A stretch of 64,000 nt of DNA from Adiantum capillus-veneris (Eukaryota > Streptophyta > Polypodiopsida > Polypodiales > Pteridaceae), in contig CM043966.1 of NCBI GenBank assembly GCA_014529385.2, forward strand, positions 140,294,211-140,358,210, given 5' to 3'. The notes beneath the pieces are model-generated. The model did no database searches, was not told the origin of the DNA, and saw only the letters and a list, made by a program, of their open reading frames with translations. Below, one piece after another: positions 23,646 to 33,673 of this stretch. The translations under genes and the position numbers were made by a program. How positions within the stretch are numbered: position 1 is the stretch's first letter; each line of letters opens with the position of its first letter.

Positions 23646-24039
23646 CTTTTTCTGTTGTTTTGGCTGTGTAAGTTTCTCCTATGAGCGAAGCTTCTGCTCC
23701 AATTTTGTGATTATATCTGGTACATTTTACCCAGACTGTATGAGCTATTTGCTCCATTGTTGTTGGCCTAAGCTCTATTGTATCAAAACATCAGAAATTC
23801 TCCTTTTTTGAGCTGAGTTTTTTGGGTGTGTGTGTGTAAGTGTCTCTCTGTGTGGAGAGGGTAAATGGGTAATCTCTCTCCTCTCACTCCATAGGTGTGT
23901 TCCCTGTCTCGGCCAGGTGGGTTGTGTAAGCGGAGTGGTGCCCCATAGTGTGTGTGTGTGTGTGTGTGTGTGTGTATCATCCCAAGAGTGTGTGCCGGGT
24001 CATTATAGAGGCGTCCTGTGTGTTTCCATCTCGCTCACA
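23646..24039 (+). repeat. E2 3' LTR, right half only
   Basis: It matches the 5' LTR from about 20,802 onward. It carries an expanded TG microsatellite (about 23,947-23,976) absent from the other copy. The left 445 bp of the LTR is missing, lost in the same deletion that removed pol. Confidence 0.85.
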
Positions 24040-24054
24040 ACGTTTTCTGCTTCA

Positions 24055-25383
24055 ATGAGTACCTTGAAAATTGGGTCAGACTTGAGAGGTAAGGAAAAGA
24101 TGCCGGTAGAAAAAGAGGAAAAAATGGGAATCAAATCGGCTAGACCAGCCATGACCACAAGTCTGATTGATGAGCCCATGTACGAGAGTGGTGGACATAC
24201 GGTCACTTTGGGACTAGCGCGTCCACACATGAGACCTAGTGTATCAGAAACAAGAGAGATAGAGCCTAGAAGGCCAGAGCTACAAATCTCGATAGCTAGA
24301 GATCCTATTATGGGGCATGGAATAGATCGTCTATAGCTTGTGATGCCTGTGGCAAGAGAAAGAGGCTTGGGAGCCGAAAGAATATTTCACGAAAGAGTTC
24401 CAAGCCCGTCACAAGTAGCTAAATGGGTGGGAAAGAAGTTTTTCAGATCAGGCGACCCACATTCCCATGTGGCAAGTTTTGTTCAAGTCATCGAAGCTGA
24501 AAACATTTATGAGTTTAGGACGCAATATCAAGCCTTTGGGTTAACTCTAGAAGGGAATGATGCAGATTGGTTCCAATCGTTGCATTTTGGAGAGTTTGAC
24601 GACTTAATGACCTTCTTAGAGGAGTTCACACAAGAGTTTTTGAGGAGAGGTATTAAGCATAATACCTTCTCTTTGATTTATGACTTCAAGCAAGAGGCTG
24701 GAGAGTTGGTTAAGAATGCTGCGCGAAGACTTAAGCGTTATGTGAAGCGATGTCCTAGGGAGGAACTTCCTATAGAAGAGTGATGAGTGAGTAAATTCAT
24801 TGAAGGGTTGAGAAGAAAAATACTTAAGAAGGACCTGTACATGTGAGGATGTCGTACTCTAGAAGATGTCACCAAGATTGCTATTGATTTGGTTGACAAT
24901 TGCAAAATCTATGAGGAAGATGTCCTAGATACTAATTCCAAGTCAATAGAGGTGTCAACAGTGACGTCTAATCCTAAAGCAGGAATGGTTGACTACGAGC
25001 AGTTGACTGAGGAGCTTCTCAAAAAGGTTACACAATTTCAGAAACCTTTGCGACGATGCTACACATGTGGCGGAGATCGTTTGAACAAGGATTGTCCAGC
25101 GCTGCCGCAACCTCCAAAGCTGAAATGGTGTGACATAGAACATAAATACATGAATAATACCACAAAGGAGTTCTATTACAACAAGGGGTATGTGAGGGAA
25201 AGACCGAAAATACCACAGGGACTAGTAGCACCTCCACGACCAAGGTTTACACCAGGTAATTACCAAGGTGCAATCGAGCGACCAAAGCCAGTGCTGGGAG
25301 TGCAACCACCATTGCTAGGTGATAAGGAGTTTGCGGTGAGATATGCACAAGGAGGCGATGTGAAGAAGATGACAAAGCACTAG
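24055..25383 (+). pseudogene. E3 gag remnant
   Basis: ATG 24,055 opens a basic, Lys/Glu-rich N-terminus. The capsid region at about 24,400-24,780 (KKFFRSGDPHSHVASFV, NDADWFQSL, FTQEFLRRG) is a retrotransposon gag domain. In-frame stops lie at 24,334, 24,781, 24,784 and 24,844, with otherwise continuous similarity across them. A first zinc knuckle at about 25,057-25,100 reads C-x2-C-x8-C and lacks the His. The product would be the particle shell and RNA-binding protein. Confidence 0.7.
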
Positions 25384-25421
25384 TACCAACGGTATACTAT
25401 GAGGAACCTCCAACTCAAGGG

Positions 25422-26070
25422 ATGAACAAGATTTACTATGAAAATGAAGAACGGATGGTGCAAGATCATTGGAATGCAGGAGTGACTAATATATCGGCAA
25501 GCAGTGAGGGCAAGGTGTCGCTAGATATCCCTACCCTTATGTTCATAGCAGGACAGGGTGGAATGGTAAAACCGACACCAGCCTACCCTCAACGTCAATA
25601 TGGGACAACTCCTGTCAGCCTAGAGGACCATGTTATAAGTGTAATGGAGATCATTGATTAAGGATTGTCCGAGAACAGATATAGTTCGGGTAAATGGTTT
25701 TTTTGCAGATTGTGGACTTATTCACTTAATTGCAGACTGCCCAAACAATCCAGACAAAAGACCTAATACCACCTTGAATGTATTGAGCACAATTCCTTCA
25801 AGTGGTTTTGAGGAAGACCGAAAAGTTTCTGCGAAAGTAGTCACACGAACTCAGAGGAAAAGGGACAAATCTTCAACTCAACAAGAAGATAATCGTGACC
25901 ATGTAAGTGTAAGCGAGCTATGGAAAGCAAGACGGGCGAAAGCCAAGGCCAAGCGAAAGGAAAAGTTAAGATTTGTAACTGCTGAAATTGAACAAGTTCA
26001 GCAGTTCGAGAGCAATTGGAACAGCAACAAGGAGAGGCCCATAAACCAATTGAAAAACCAAAGAGTGTGA
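25422..26070 (+). pseudogene. E3 gag C-terminus with further zinc knuckles
   Basis: A second knuckle (CYKCNGDH..) lies at about 25,630-25,672 and is broken by a one-base loss right after its His, so LIKDCP continues in the next frame. A third weaker one follows (GLIHLIADCP, about 25,710-25,745). The second ORF (25,654-26,070) ends in a basic, Lys/Arg-rich stretch and overlaps the protease ORF. Three knuckle-like motifs are more than the one or two usual in gypsy gag. Confidence 0.55.
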
Positions 26071-27365
26071 GTTTGGGGGGTTCAGTAATTGCAAAAAAGA
26101 ATTTTGAGTCTTTGGATGCAATTATCAAAGCATTCAAAGCACGATTGCAGCCTCGACAAACGTTAGAAGAGAGATGGTTGACTTATCCCTATGCACAGTT
26201 GGAGAAGAAGAGGTTTGAGATGTGCAAGAAACTCATAGAAACGGCAGAGTCCTTACTAGAGCCACCTCCAGAGGCAATGCCTAATAGGATAGTCACTTGG
26301 CCATCTAGAACCGAGAAAGTCAAACCAGGGAACGAGGGGATAGATAGGCCAGAGCCAATGCAAGTTAGTGATGATAGGGTGGTCCCTAATACCACAGAAA
26401 ACTCGTACAAAGGATTTCCATCATATGTGCCTATAGTTGAAGAACAATGGCCTGAGGAATTATGGAAGGAAGTCAGAGAAGAAAAAGGGATGGGAGATGG
26501 CCAGGCCGCGCCATTTATCGAGATAGGGAATGGTGATCCTCAGCCAGAAATGGATTTAACATCTTTATATGGTGATGTGGGTTCCATCAAGTCTAAAGAT
26601 AGTAGACCAGCATCATTAAGAACGTTGCCCCCGTATCAAGGAGAGTATGAGGCAAGATCAGAAATTAGGGTGTTCCCATCGCAACACCAAAAGGGTATAA
26701 CAGAACAAAACACAAAGACCTTGATGAAAATTTTGTCTACGCCAATGCAGTGCACTATCACATTGGCTGATTTATTCAAAATTAGGCCAGGGTTATGGAC
26801 AAAGGTAGGCAAATGTTTAGAGAAGTTTGGGGTAAAGGATTCCATACAGGTTTTGCGAGACGAGTTAGAAATGGGAGACCATCCTAAGAAGAGTGCTAAA
26901 GCTGTACCAGTTCACAAGGTAGGTGACTATTGTGAGGGAGAAGAAGGAAACACTACTCTACCTGTAGAATACAATGGTGTAACAACCAAATCTATTCTCG
27001 ATAGTGGAGCAGAAATTGCTATTGTCACAAAACAAATGTGGGAAAAATGGGGAAAACCTGCCATAAGGGAGACACGAATGAAGCTGCAATTAGTAGACAG
27101 GTGCGTAGAAAAACCATTGGGATTGTTAGAAAAGGTAGTGGTACAATCATGTGGAATCAAATACGAGCATACGTTTGCTGTAGTTGATTTTGGAAAGAAG
27201 AATAACTATGACATTATTCTTGGACGACCATTCATGCGTCAGCTGAAAATGGTTGAAGACTGGGGTGATAATTATATCTATTTCAGACACATGGAAACTA
27301 CTACGAGAGTGAATGTAAAGGACCATAGCTACAAAGATGTGATGAGCTCCTGTGGAAGAATTTGA
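26016..27365 (+). CDS. E3 pol N-terminal part with protease PR1
   Basis: A 449-codon open stretch. About 300 codons of linker precede the protease. The active-site segment is ILDSGAEIAIVTK, with Asp at codon 329 (D-S-G-A), and the domain closes with DIILGRPFMR about 75 codons later, the usual hydrophobic ILGRP element of retropepsins. It matches PR1 of E7 (IL.GGA..SIVTK, MILGRPFMR). The start used here is only the ORF edge; in the living element this part was probably fused to gag or pol. A TGA closes it at 27,363. Confidence 0.7.
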   Translation: MEQQQGEAHKPIEKPKSVSLGGSVIAKKNFESLDAIIKAFKARLQPRQTLEERWLTYPYAQLEKKRFEMCKKLIETAESLLEPPPEAMPNRIVTWPSRTEKVKPGNEGIDRPEPMQVSDDRVVPNTTENSYKGFPSYVPIVEEQWPEELWKEVREEKGMGDGQAAPFIEIGNGDPQPEMDLTSLYGDVGSIKSKDSRPASLRTLPPYQGEYEARSEIRVFPSQHQKGITEQNTKTLMKILSTPMQCTITLADLFKIRPGLWTKVGKCLEKFGVKDSIQVLRDELEMGDHPKKSAKAVPVHKVGDYCEGEEGNTTLPVEYNGVTTKSILDSGAEIAIVTKQMWEKWGKPAIRETRMKLQLVDRCVEKPLGLLEKVVVQSCGIKYEHTFAVVDFGKKNNYDIILGRPFMRQLKMVEDWGDNYIYFRHMETTTRVNVKDHSYKDVMSSCGRI

Positions 27366-27505
27366 CTCAGCAACCCATAAGAGTTCAGGGGGGTTCACAT
27401 TGAAAAGTAGGCCTAATGCTATTTGGATGCGTGGAGCTTCTGAATGTGATAGTCTAATGTAAGAAGATTGCATTTCTTGAGCGTGCAATAGAAGATCCTT
27501 TCTAT

Positions 27506-28525
27506 ATGCTAGAGCCTTTCCCACAGGAGAGGTTTGAGCCATTTGAGTGGGGCCAAAGTTTAGCAACCTTAGATGTATGCACCAACGAAACCACCCAAAC
27601 AAAATTTTGCGATGAGTTCGGGAAAGATGTTCTTATGTTGAACGTGGTAAAAGAAAACCTGGATGAAACAAATCCTATAAAGGATTTAATGGAGAGTGGC
27701 ATTCTAGTTGAGGCAATCCCAGTCATAAGATTCTGGGACGAAGTCTCTATTGTGGATAGGACAACTGAGGAAGATCTTGAGGAGGTTTTCTATGAGTCTA
27801 AATAGTTTTTGGAACAGGCTGAGTCCATCGAAGCCAATAACGAGAGATCTGAGTAGGACCAGAAGGAGATGGGTCACGATAAATTCTTTGACTTCCATAA
27901 CCAGACATCTAGGCGTCATCACAGGTATAGGCAGAGACGGAAGTCTACTTTGAAGGAGCCAAGGCCTAGGGAAATGCCTAAAATTAGGGAAAAGACACAG
28001 TTTTTAATGCTTGTTCAGGCAACAGATTGCATTAAAGATAAGATTTCGGGGAGATATGTGGATTCAATGAGACTTCCTCGAATGAGTGGTGTTAAAAAAA
28101 TGGAGAAGGCATTACGTGTGAAGGTAGAAACTTCCTGTGAGAATTTAGATATTCATGGCGACCCTATTCTTACCAAAATGGAACGTAAAAAGAAGACTGC
28201 AGAGTTGAAACAAAAATTAAAAAGGACGTGGACCACTCATGACAATAGTAGTGAGAAAGAAAAGAGTGAACTTGATGTTCCCTCTCACTACAAGAAATAT
28301 ACAATTCAGGACAAAACTTTGGTCGTTCAACGACCAATGAGAGAGCCTAAGATCAACGAGTCATATGATGGACCAAAAAATGCTAAGAAGGTGGACATAG
28401 CTGAAGTGGGACAAGAACCCAAGACAGTTTACATAGCTATAGACCTTAGTCCAGAGGAGGAAGTGTTGTTGGTTAAAACACTAAAAGAATATAAGGATAT
28501 GTTTTCTTGGTCTTATAAAGATTAA
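27506..28525 (+). pseudogene. E3 linker between PR1 and RT, broken
   Basis: Two open stretches in different frames (27,506-27,805 and 27,869-28,525) cover the linker. The second ends with the conserved lead-in to RT shared with E7: VYIAIDLSPEEEVLLVKTL, then EYKDMFSWSYKD and a TAA. The linker is Lys/Glu-rich but lacks the very acidic Ser-rich stretch of E7. Confidence 0.55.
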
Positions 28526-29830
28526 TTGAAGGGGGTGGATCCTGACATTTGTCAGGATACAATTCCCCTCAAGCCAGATGCAAAGCCACGTCAGCAAAGA
28601 CCTTATACATACAATGATACGTTTGCAAAGAAAATAAAAGAAGAGTTAGATAGACTTAAATAGGCGGAGTTCATCTATGAAATTGAGCACACGGATTGGG
28701 TCTCACCAATAGTGGTGGTGCCTAAAAAGAATGGAAAATTGCGAGTGTGCATCAATCTCAAAAAGGTGAACGCTGCTACTATAAGAGATAACTATCCTCT
28801 TCCTATAACTGAACATGTTTTGGAGCGAGTGGCGGGGATCATGGCATACAGCTTCATGGATGGATTTTTTGGCTATAACCAATTGGGTATTAAGCCTGAG
28901 GATCAACATAAAACTGCATTTGCCATAGAATGGGGCATTTATGCCTTTTGGTTTAACCAACGTACCGGCTACATTTCAAAGGTTAATGACTCATGCATTT
29001 AAGTAATATTTGCAAAAATTATTGGATATCTGCATGGATGATTTGTGTGTATACTCTTTGCTAAGGGAAGAACATATTGATCATCTTCGTCAGGTCTTTG
29101 AGAAATGCAGGTTGTATAGGATTTGCCTTAATCCTAAGAAATGTGTTTTTATGACAAGACAGTGTAAAATTGTAGGCCACATAGTGTCAGGCAACGGCAT
29201 CTCTACCGATGAGGAGAAGGTTCGTGTTATAGTCGAGTTGCCGAGGCTAGTGAATGTGCGTGAGGTTCAATCATTTATGGGACACTGCGGATATTATCGT
29301 AGATTTATATTCATGTATGCGGTGATTGCACGACCTATTTATGGTTTGATAACCATTTTTATTTGGTCGGATGAGTGCGAAACATCGTTTCAAAAATTGG
29401 AAGATGCTTTGGTGATTGCACCAATCTTGAAAGCACCAGATTGGTCTAAGATTTTTCATGTGCATGTGGATGCTTCGGCATATGCAATAGGGTGTATATT
29501 GACTCAACCAGAAGATGGAAACATGGATTTTCCTATTTACTATGCCAGTAGACAACTCAATAGCATAGAGAAAAATTATACAACCACTGAAAGGGAAGGC
29601 TTAGGCATGATTTATGCGGTGAAAAAGTTTCGGCATTATTTGCTTGCAAACAAGTTCACATTTTTTGTGGGCCACCAAGCACTTTTGTATTTGGTTAATA
29701 AACCATGCAATACAGGAAGAATTGTTAGATGGTTTATTATCCTGCTTGAGTTTGAATTTACTGTAGTAAAGAAAGGCACTACCCATTTGAGAGCGGATCA
29801 TCTTTCCAGACTAGTACATGGAGAAGAACC
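28526..29830 (+). pseudogene. E3 reverse transcriptase and RNase H remnant
   Basis: RT fingers and palm read WVSPIVVVPKKNGKLRVCI and YPLPITEHVLERVAG. A small deletion near 28,940 shifts the frame inside the segment before PFGLTN, and a TAA at about 29,000 interrupts AFK.YLQ. The catalytic CMDDLCVYS follows at about 29,033-29,059. RNase H follows: HVDASAYAIG (Asp), TEREGLGM (Glu), VGHQALLYL where the third Asp is Gly, and RADHLSR (Asp). A further stop (TAG) lies at 28,661. The enzyme pair would make cDNA; this copy is dead. Confidence 0.8.
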
Positions 29831-31278
29831 TACAGGGGTAGCAGATGATCTACACGATGCCTATCTATTCAATGTGGAAATGGTGCCACGATGGTCTGAG
29901 AACATAGTACAAGTTTTATCTTGTGGATTGATTCACGATGACAAAAACAAGGTACTAGCAAGGACTATGGTGATGAACGCACACAACTACCAAATGATTT
30001 CAGGCAGATTGTACCACATGGGACAGGACAGGATTTTAAGATTATGTTTGATTCCTGAAGAATATGATACATATTTGCAGGAGGCACATAACCAAATCTT
30101 AAGTCTACATTGTTCAAAACAACAAACTTACCAAAGATTGAAACGGCTTGGAGTGTTTTGGCCAGACATGAAGCTGTATGTTAACTCCTATGTGAACAAT
30201 TGTGCTCTTTGTCAACTCAAACCACCTGTGGATTATGCCACTTGTTACCAAGTAACTTTAGCACCGAAATGGAGTCAATATTTGATTGACTCCTTAACGA
30301 CACGAGTGTTTCCGCGGGGATGTCTAAATCTAGAATAAGAGCCATCGAGACTATGCAGTGATTGGAGATAAATTGTATCAAGGTTGTGCGGATAATGAGC
30401 TACGAATGTGTGCTACAAAATCGAAATACATTCCACTTCTGGAACAGGCTTACAAAGGCGTGGTGGGAGGTCATTTCTCAACAGTACGAACGACCATGAT
30501 TATTCAAACTGCGGGAATATGGTGGCCAACTTTAACACATGACGTGGAAGAATATAATAAACGATGTGAGGAGTGCCAACGCACTAAGACTCCCATAAAA
30601 AATTATGAAATTCCATTACGACCAATGATGGACACAAGGGCTTTTGCCAAGTGGGGTATAGACTTTGTCGGTCCTATTAATCCCCCTCCTTATAAATCAC
30701 ATTCTCAATATATCCTTGTTGCCACTGATTATTTAACAAAATGGGTTGAGGCTAAAGCCACGGTCAAAGCTGATGCTCGAACTACGGTGCAGTTCCTATA
30801 TGAATTTGTCATTGTAAGATATGGGATGCCCATTGAGATTGTAAGTGATAGAGGAACACATTTTTTGAATGAAGTGTTTGAAAATCTTCTATACGAATTC
30901 ATGATCATTCCTAGGAAATCAGCACCCTATCATCCACAAGCCAATGGTCAAGTCGAAGCCACAAGTAAGACCTTATGCACAGTCTTAACAAAGATAGTAA
31001 GTGAGTCAAGAATGGATTGGGATCAAAAGCTACATTCTGCATTATGGACTTATCGTGTAGCTTATAAACCAAAATTGCATACGACACCGTTTAATCTTGT
31101 CTTTGGTTTAAATGTTCTTCTACCCATTGAGTTTTTGCTTCCTACACTGCGCATTGCAAAGCAATTAGAATGGACTGGACATGAGTTGTCAGAAAGGCTG
31201 GATGAGATTGAACGGTTAGGTGAATTTCGTCTAAGAACAATAGCAGCCTTACTGGCGCTCAAGCGAAGCCAAAAATAA
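29831..31278 (+). pseudogene. E3 integrase with duplicated zinc-binding module
   Basis: Two successive H2C2-type modules are visible. The first (about 29,990-30,215) has a SGRLYHMG lead, EAHNQ...LHCS, FWPDM and CALCQ. After a stop and frame change, the second (about 30,349-30,595) has GDKLYQG, EQAYKG..GGHFS, WWPTL and C..CQRTK. The catalytic core follows, intact through its three acids: KWGIDFVGP, IVSDRGTHF and GQVEATSKT, then TPFNLVFG. E7 has a single module at this position. The ORF ends with a TAA that interrupts the conserved FFD.HVK.KKI.VGD segment. Confidence 0.75.
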
Positions 31279-31812
31279 TTTTTTGACACACATGTGAAAC
31301 CAAAGAAAATTCAGGTTGGAGATTACGTATGTCTATACCCTGAAACAACATGCCAAAAAATTAAAAAAACGAGGGATGGGACCCTTTGTAGTCAAAGACA
31401 TATCATCTAGAGGTGCCATTAAGGTTGCAACACTTGAGGGAGGCGAGATGTCTAACTAGATTAGTGGTTGCAGGATAAAGAAGTATTTGGAGCCATTAAC
31501 TCAGGATATGTTACAATAGATTCACAACGCACAACAGATTGAACAGGTCCAGAAGAAAAGGGTAATAAAGGAGGCACGGGATGAAGCACAAATCAGAATA
31601 TTAAAGCGCAAAGAACAACAAGGGCTGCACTTCAATAACATTCCAATTCAACAGATTAACTACTCGCAAGATTTTCCACATCAATCAGTCTTGGAGGTAT
31701 CCACAGAAGACCATCAATGGCCTGCCACCGAAGTTGCTATGTTTGGTGAGACTGTTGAGTCACAGGACTTTATGCGCTTCATTGTACAGGAAATAGACAA
31801 GATGATCTTTAT
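31279..31812 (+). pseudogene. E3 integrase C-terminus and coiled-coil linker
   Basis: Across stops and shifts the text matches the C-terminal part of the E7 integrase (VGDYVCLYPE; KYLEPLTQDML) and then a Gln/Lys/Glu-rich heptad-like region (about 31,520-31,630) like the E7 stretch between integrase and PR2. It links integrase to the second protease. Confidence 0.55.
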
Positions 31813-32409
31813 ATGGCACCTTTCATAAAGATTAACATTGGCTCAACAGGGGTGGAAACCTATGCGTTACTGGATACAGGCGCCCGATGCAACATCATCA
31901 GCCATGAACTATTTGATCGGCTGCCACTTCCAGAGATAATTAGCGAACAACACTGCTTACAAGGGGTTAATAAAGGCAAGGTCACAGCTAACTTTGCGGT
32001 AATAATTCCAATTACAGTACAAGGCCATGAATACAAACACAAGTTTCATGTATTGTCATACGCACATGCCTCACAGAATTGCATATTGGGAGTTCCATGG
32101 CTAATCAAACATAAAGTCAATGTGGATTTGCTTCAAGGTCAGGCAATCTTCACTGGACAGGACTTTCAAGAACCTCTTTTATATCATGATGAATATTCCG
32201 CCATGTATCAACAGGAAACATTGCCACGACAAACACCCATCACATTGGAATTGGAACCAAAGAAGGAGCCGTCACAACTCTGGCCGTCTCCTGTTCCAGC
32301 AATGGCTACAAAGCGCCCAAGGTGGGCTCCCAAGGCTCACTTGATCCAAAAAGATAAGCCGCAAGACACTAACCAACAACATCCACTGTTTGATTGGCAC
32401 GACAAGTGA
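31813..32409 (+). CDS. E3 second aspartic protease PR2, downstream of integrase
   Basis: A 198-codon open stretch with a retropepsin-type active site, YALLDTGARCNIIS (Asp at codon 21, D-T-G-A), and the closing element CILGVPWL about 75 codons later. Spacing and hydrophobic pattern fit a complete retropepsin half. E7 PR2 (ALLDTGAKYNLLS) is its counterpart in the same place. The tail has RWAPK (about 32,321), the first of the WxPK motifs. The frame is open upstream of the ATG for several codons, so it was probably part of a longer polyprotein. Function as a protease is inferred from motifs. Confidence 0.75.
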   Translation: MAPFIKINIGSTGVETYALLDTGARCNIISHELFDRLPLPEIISEQHCLQGVNKGKVTANFAVIIPITVQGHEYKHKFHVLSYAHASQNCILGVPWLIKHKVNVDLLQGQAIFTGQDFQEPLLYHDEYSAMYQQETLPRQTPITLELEPKKEPSQLWPSPVPAMATKRPRWAPKAHLIQKDKPQDTNQQHPLFDWHDK

Positions 32410-33145
32410 TATCACCAGCCCATAATCATGCACGGAACCAGGCAAGTGTGGGTGCACGCTAAGGAATATCTTGGGCACGATTTCATCAAGGTTGCAAATC
32501 TCAAGTATGGCTTCCCAAAGACAGTTTGATTACAACACCTCACGTCAAAACGCACGAGGTCAAGGAATCTACGCTCTCAAGGCTTGCTTCTCCCAGGACA
32601 TCTCCACAAATAAAATCTGACGTCCCAAACCAACCTCTGAAAACAGATACACAAAACCACTTTGGGCGCACCAAACAGCAAATGACAACACGACTACCAC
32701 GGTCAATGCAATTCAAGTCATCACCACACACAAGCCAACTCCTACAAAGCAAACATGGCAACCCAAGGCACAACAGTGCACTACTATGGCTAACGCAAAA
32801 ATATGGAAACACAAAAGCAATTCACAACAATCAGCAGACACGCCATTGGCGGCTAACCAATCGACCCTCTCCCCAAGAAAACTATTAAACAAAGGGCAGT
32901 AGACTTACAACTTCTAATTGCAAAGAAATTCTGCCACACAACCACGGTACCAACAGGAAACCTCGACGACAAAAACCAATAAGCACCTTGCTTATACCCT
33001 TCTCTCGCACCGCATCAATTTTCAATGCATTGACTATGTATGCATACATAGAGCCACATTCCACGGCCAGCATTAGCACGGAGTTTATGCCCATGCACTG
33101 CACATACCCCGCGGCTTTACCATGTCGTCCGGTAGGACTCCGACT
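32410..33145 (+). other. E3 3' region with degenerate WxPK tail
   Basis: Short broken frames follow PR2. One contains TWQPKA (about 32,755-32,772), a second WxPK motif, and VWVHAKEYLG near 32,447 resembles a third. The rest is Ala/Thr/Gln/His-coding by composition and interrupted, probably the decayed tail of pol and a 3' untranslated region. Confidence 0.45.
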
Positions 33146-33173
33146 GGGGGGGGGGGGGGGGGGGGGGGGGGGG
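33146..33173. repeat. 28-base poly-G run
   Basis: Twenty-eight consecutive G after CGACT, ending AGGCATT. The position, 0.7 kb after the last E3 coding trace, would suit an expanded polypurine tract. The length equals that of the C run at 14,762-14,789. Confidence 0.95.
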
Positions 33174-33673
33174 AGGCATTCTCAATGCGGAACCAGTGAC
33201 CGTTAAACGCATAAAGAGGGCATTGTTTTTGGATGATTTTGTGGATTTTATGTTTGATTGCACAATTTTCTCAACAAACCCAGGTGTACATGCCCCTATA
33301 CAACATAAATCTACAAATATATGAGGCCAAACGCCAAAAATAGGCCTCTAGATGTGTGTATATATGTAAAAATAGCCATTTTTCAGGCAAAATATTGGTA
33401 AAACGGAGAAGTCCGGCCATAAAAATTACAAGTAAGTGTATGTAGTGATTCAAGGTGATGTTTTTTATTTACTTTGATTTTTGAGTCTTTTCTAGGTTAA
33501 GTTTGCTATTTTCCTTTCAATTTTGCTAATTTCCGACAAAAAAAACCTCAAAAACATAAAAAGCAGGTGAAAAAGAGTCGAAATGCAAAACAAAAAATAT
33601 GGGGATGATCATTAACTATAGGACAACCCAGGGTATAGTGGGGGTGCAATTATGAGAATGAAGCGGAAAACGT
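33174..33673. other. non-coding stretch left of E4 (possible LTR U3)
   Basis: AT-rich, no gene. If the G run is the E3 polypurine tract, this would be the start of a 3' LTR, but no matching 5' copy was found. It ends with GGAAAACGT, the left target site of E4, and may continue beyond E4 at 37,130, where a TTATAAG TATA-like word follows about 150 bp later. Confidence 0.35.

Larger units (their letters stand above)
20357..24039 (+). mobile_element. E2: internally deleted Tat-like Ty3/gypsy element
   Basis: The left boundary is inferred from ACGT|TGTCAGG (20,353-20,356) and the right from CTCACA|ACGT (24,040-24,043), giving a 4-bp target duplication. The 5' LTR is about 800 bp. The primer site resembles those of E4 and E5. 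The gag is closely related to that of E5 (same zinc-knuckle region and the MGGDM..LP wording). Coding sequence stops just before the protease and is joined to the right half of the 3' LTR. Everything from protease to integrase, plus the left half of the 3' LTR, is gone. Confidence 0.75.
24055..33145 (+). mobile_element. E3: decayed Ty3/gypsy element with two protease domains
   Basis: Domain order in the + direction: gag with degenerate zinc knuckles, protease PR1, RT, RNase H, a duplicated H2C2 zinc-binding module, integrase core, coiled coil, second protease PR2, WxPK tail. It matches E7 (54.3-63.0 kb) domain by domain, including the unusual PR2, so the two belong to one family. RT wording (DG.FGYNQL, VLERVAG) is of the Athila/Tat (OTA) side rather than chromovirus. 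No LTR pair was found. E2 sits immediately left of gag and a 28-base G run may mark the polypurine tract. Many stops and shifts show the copy is old. Confidence 0.75.
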
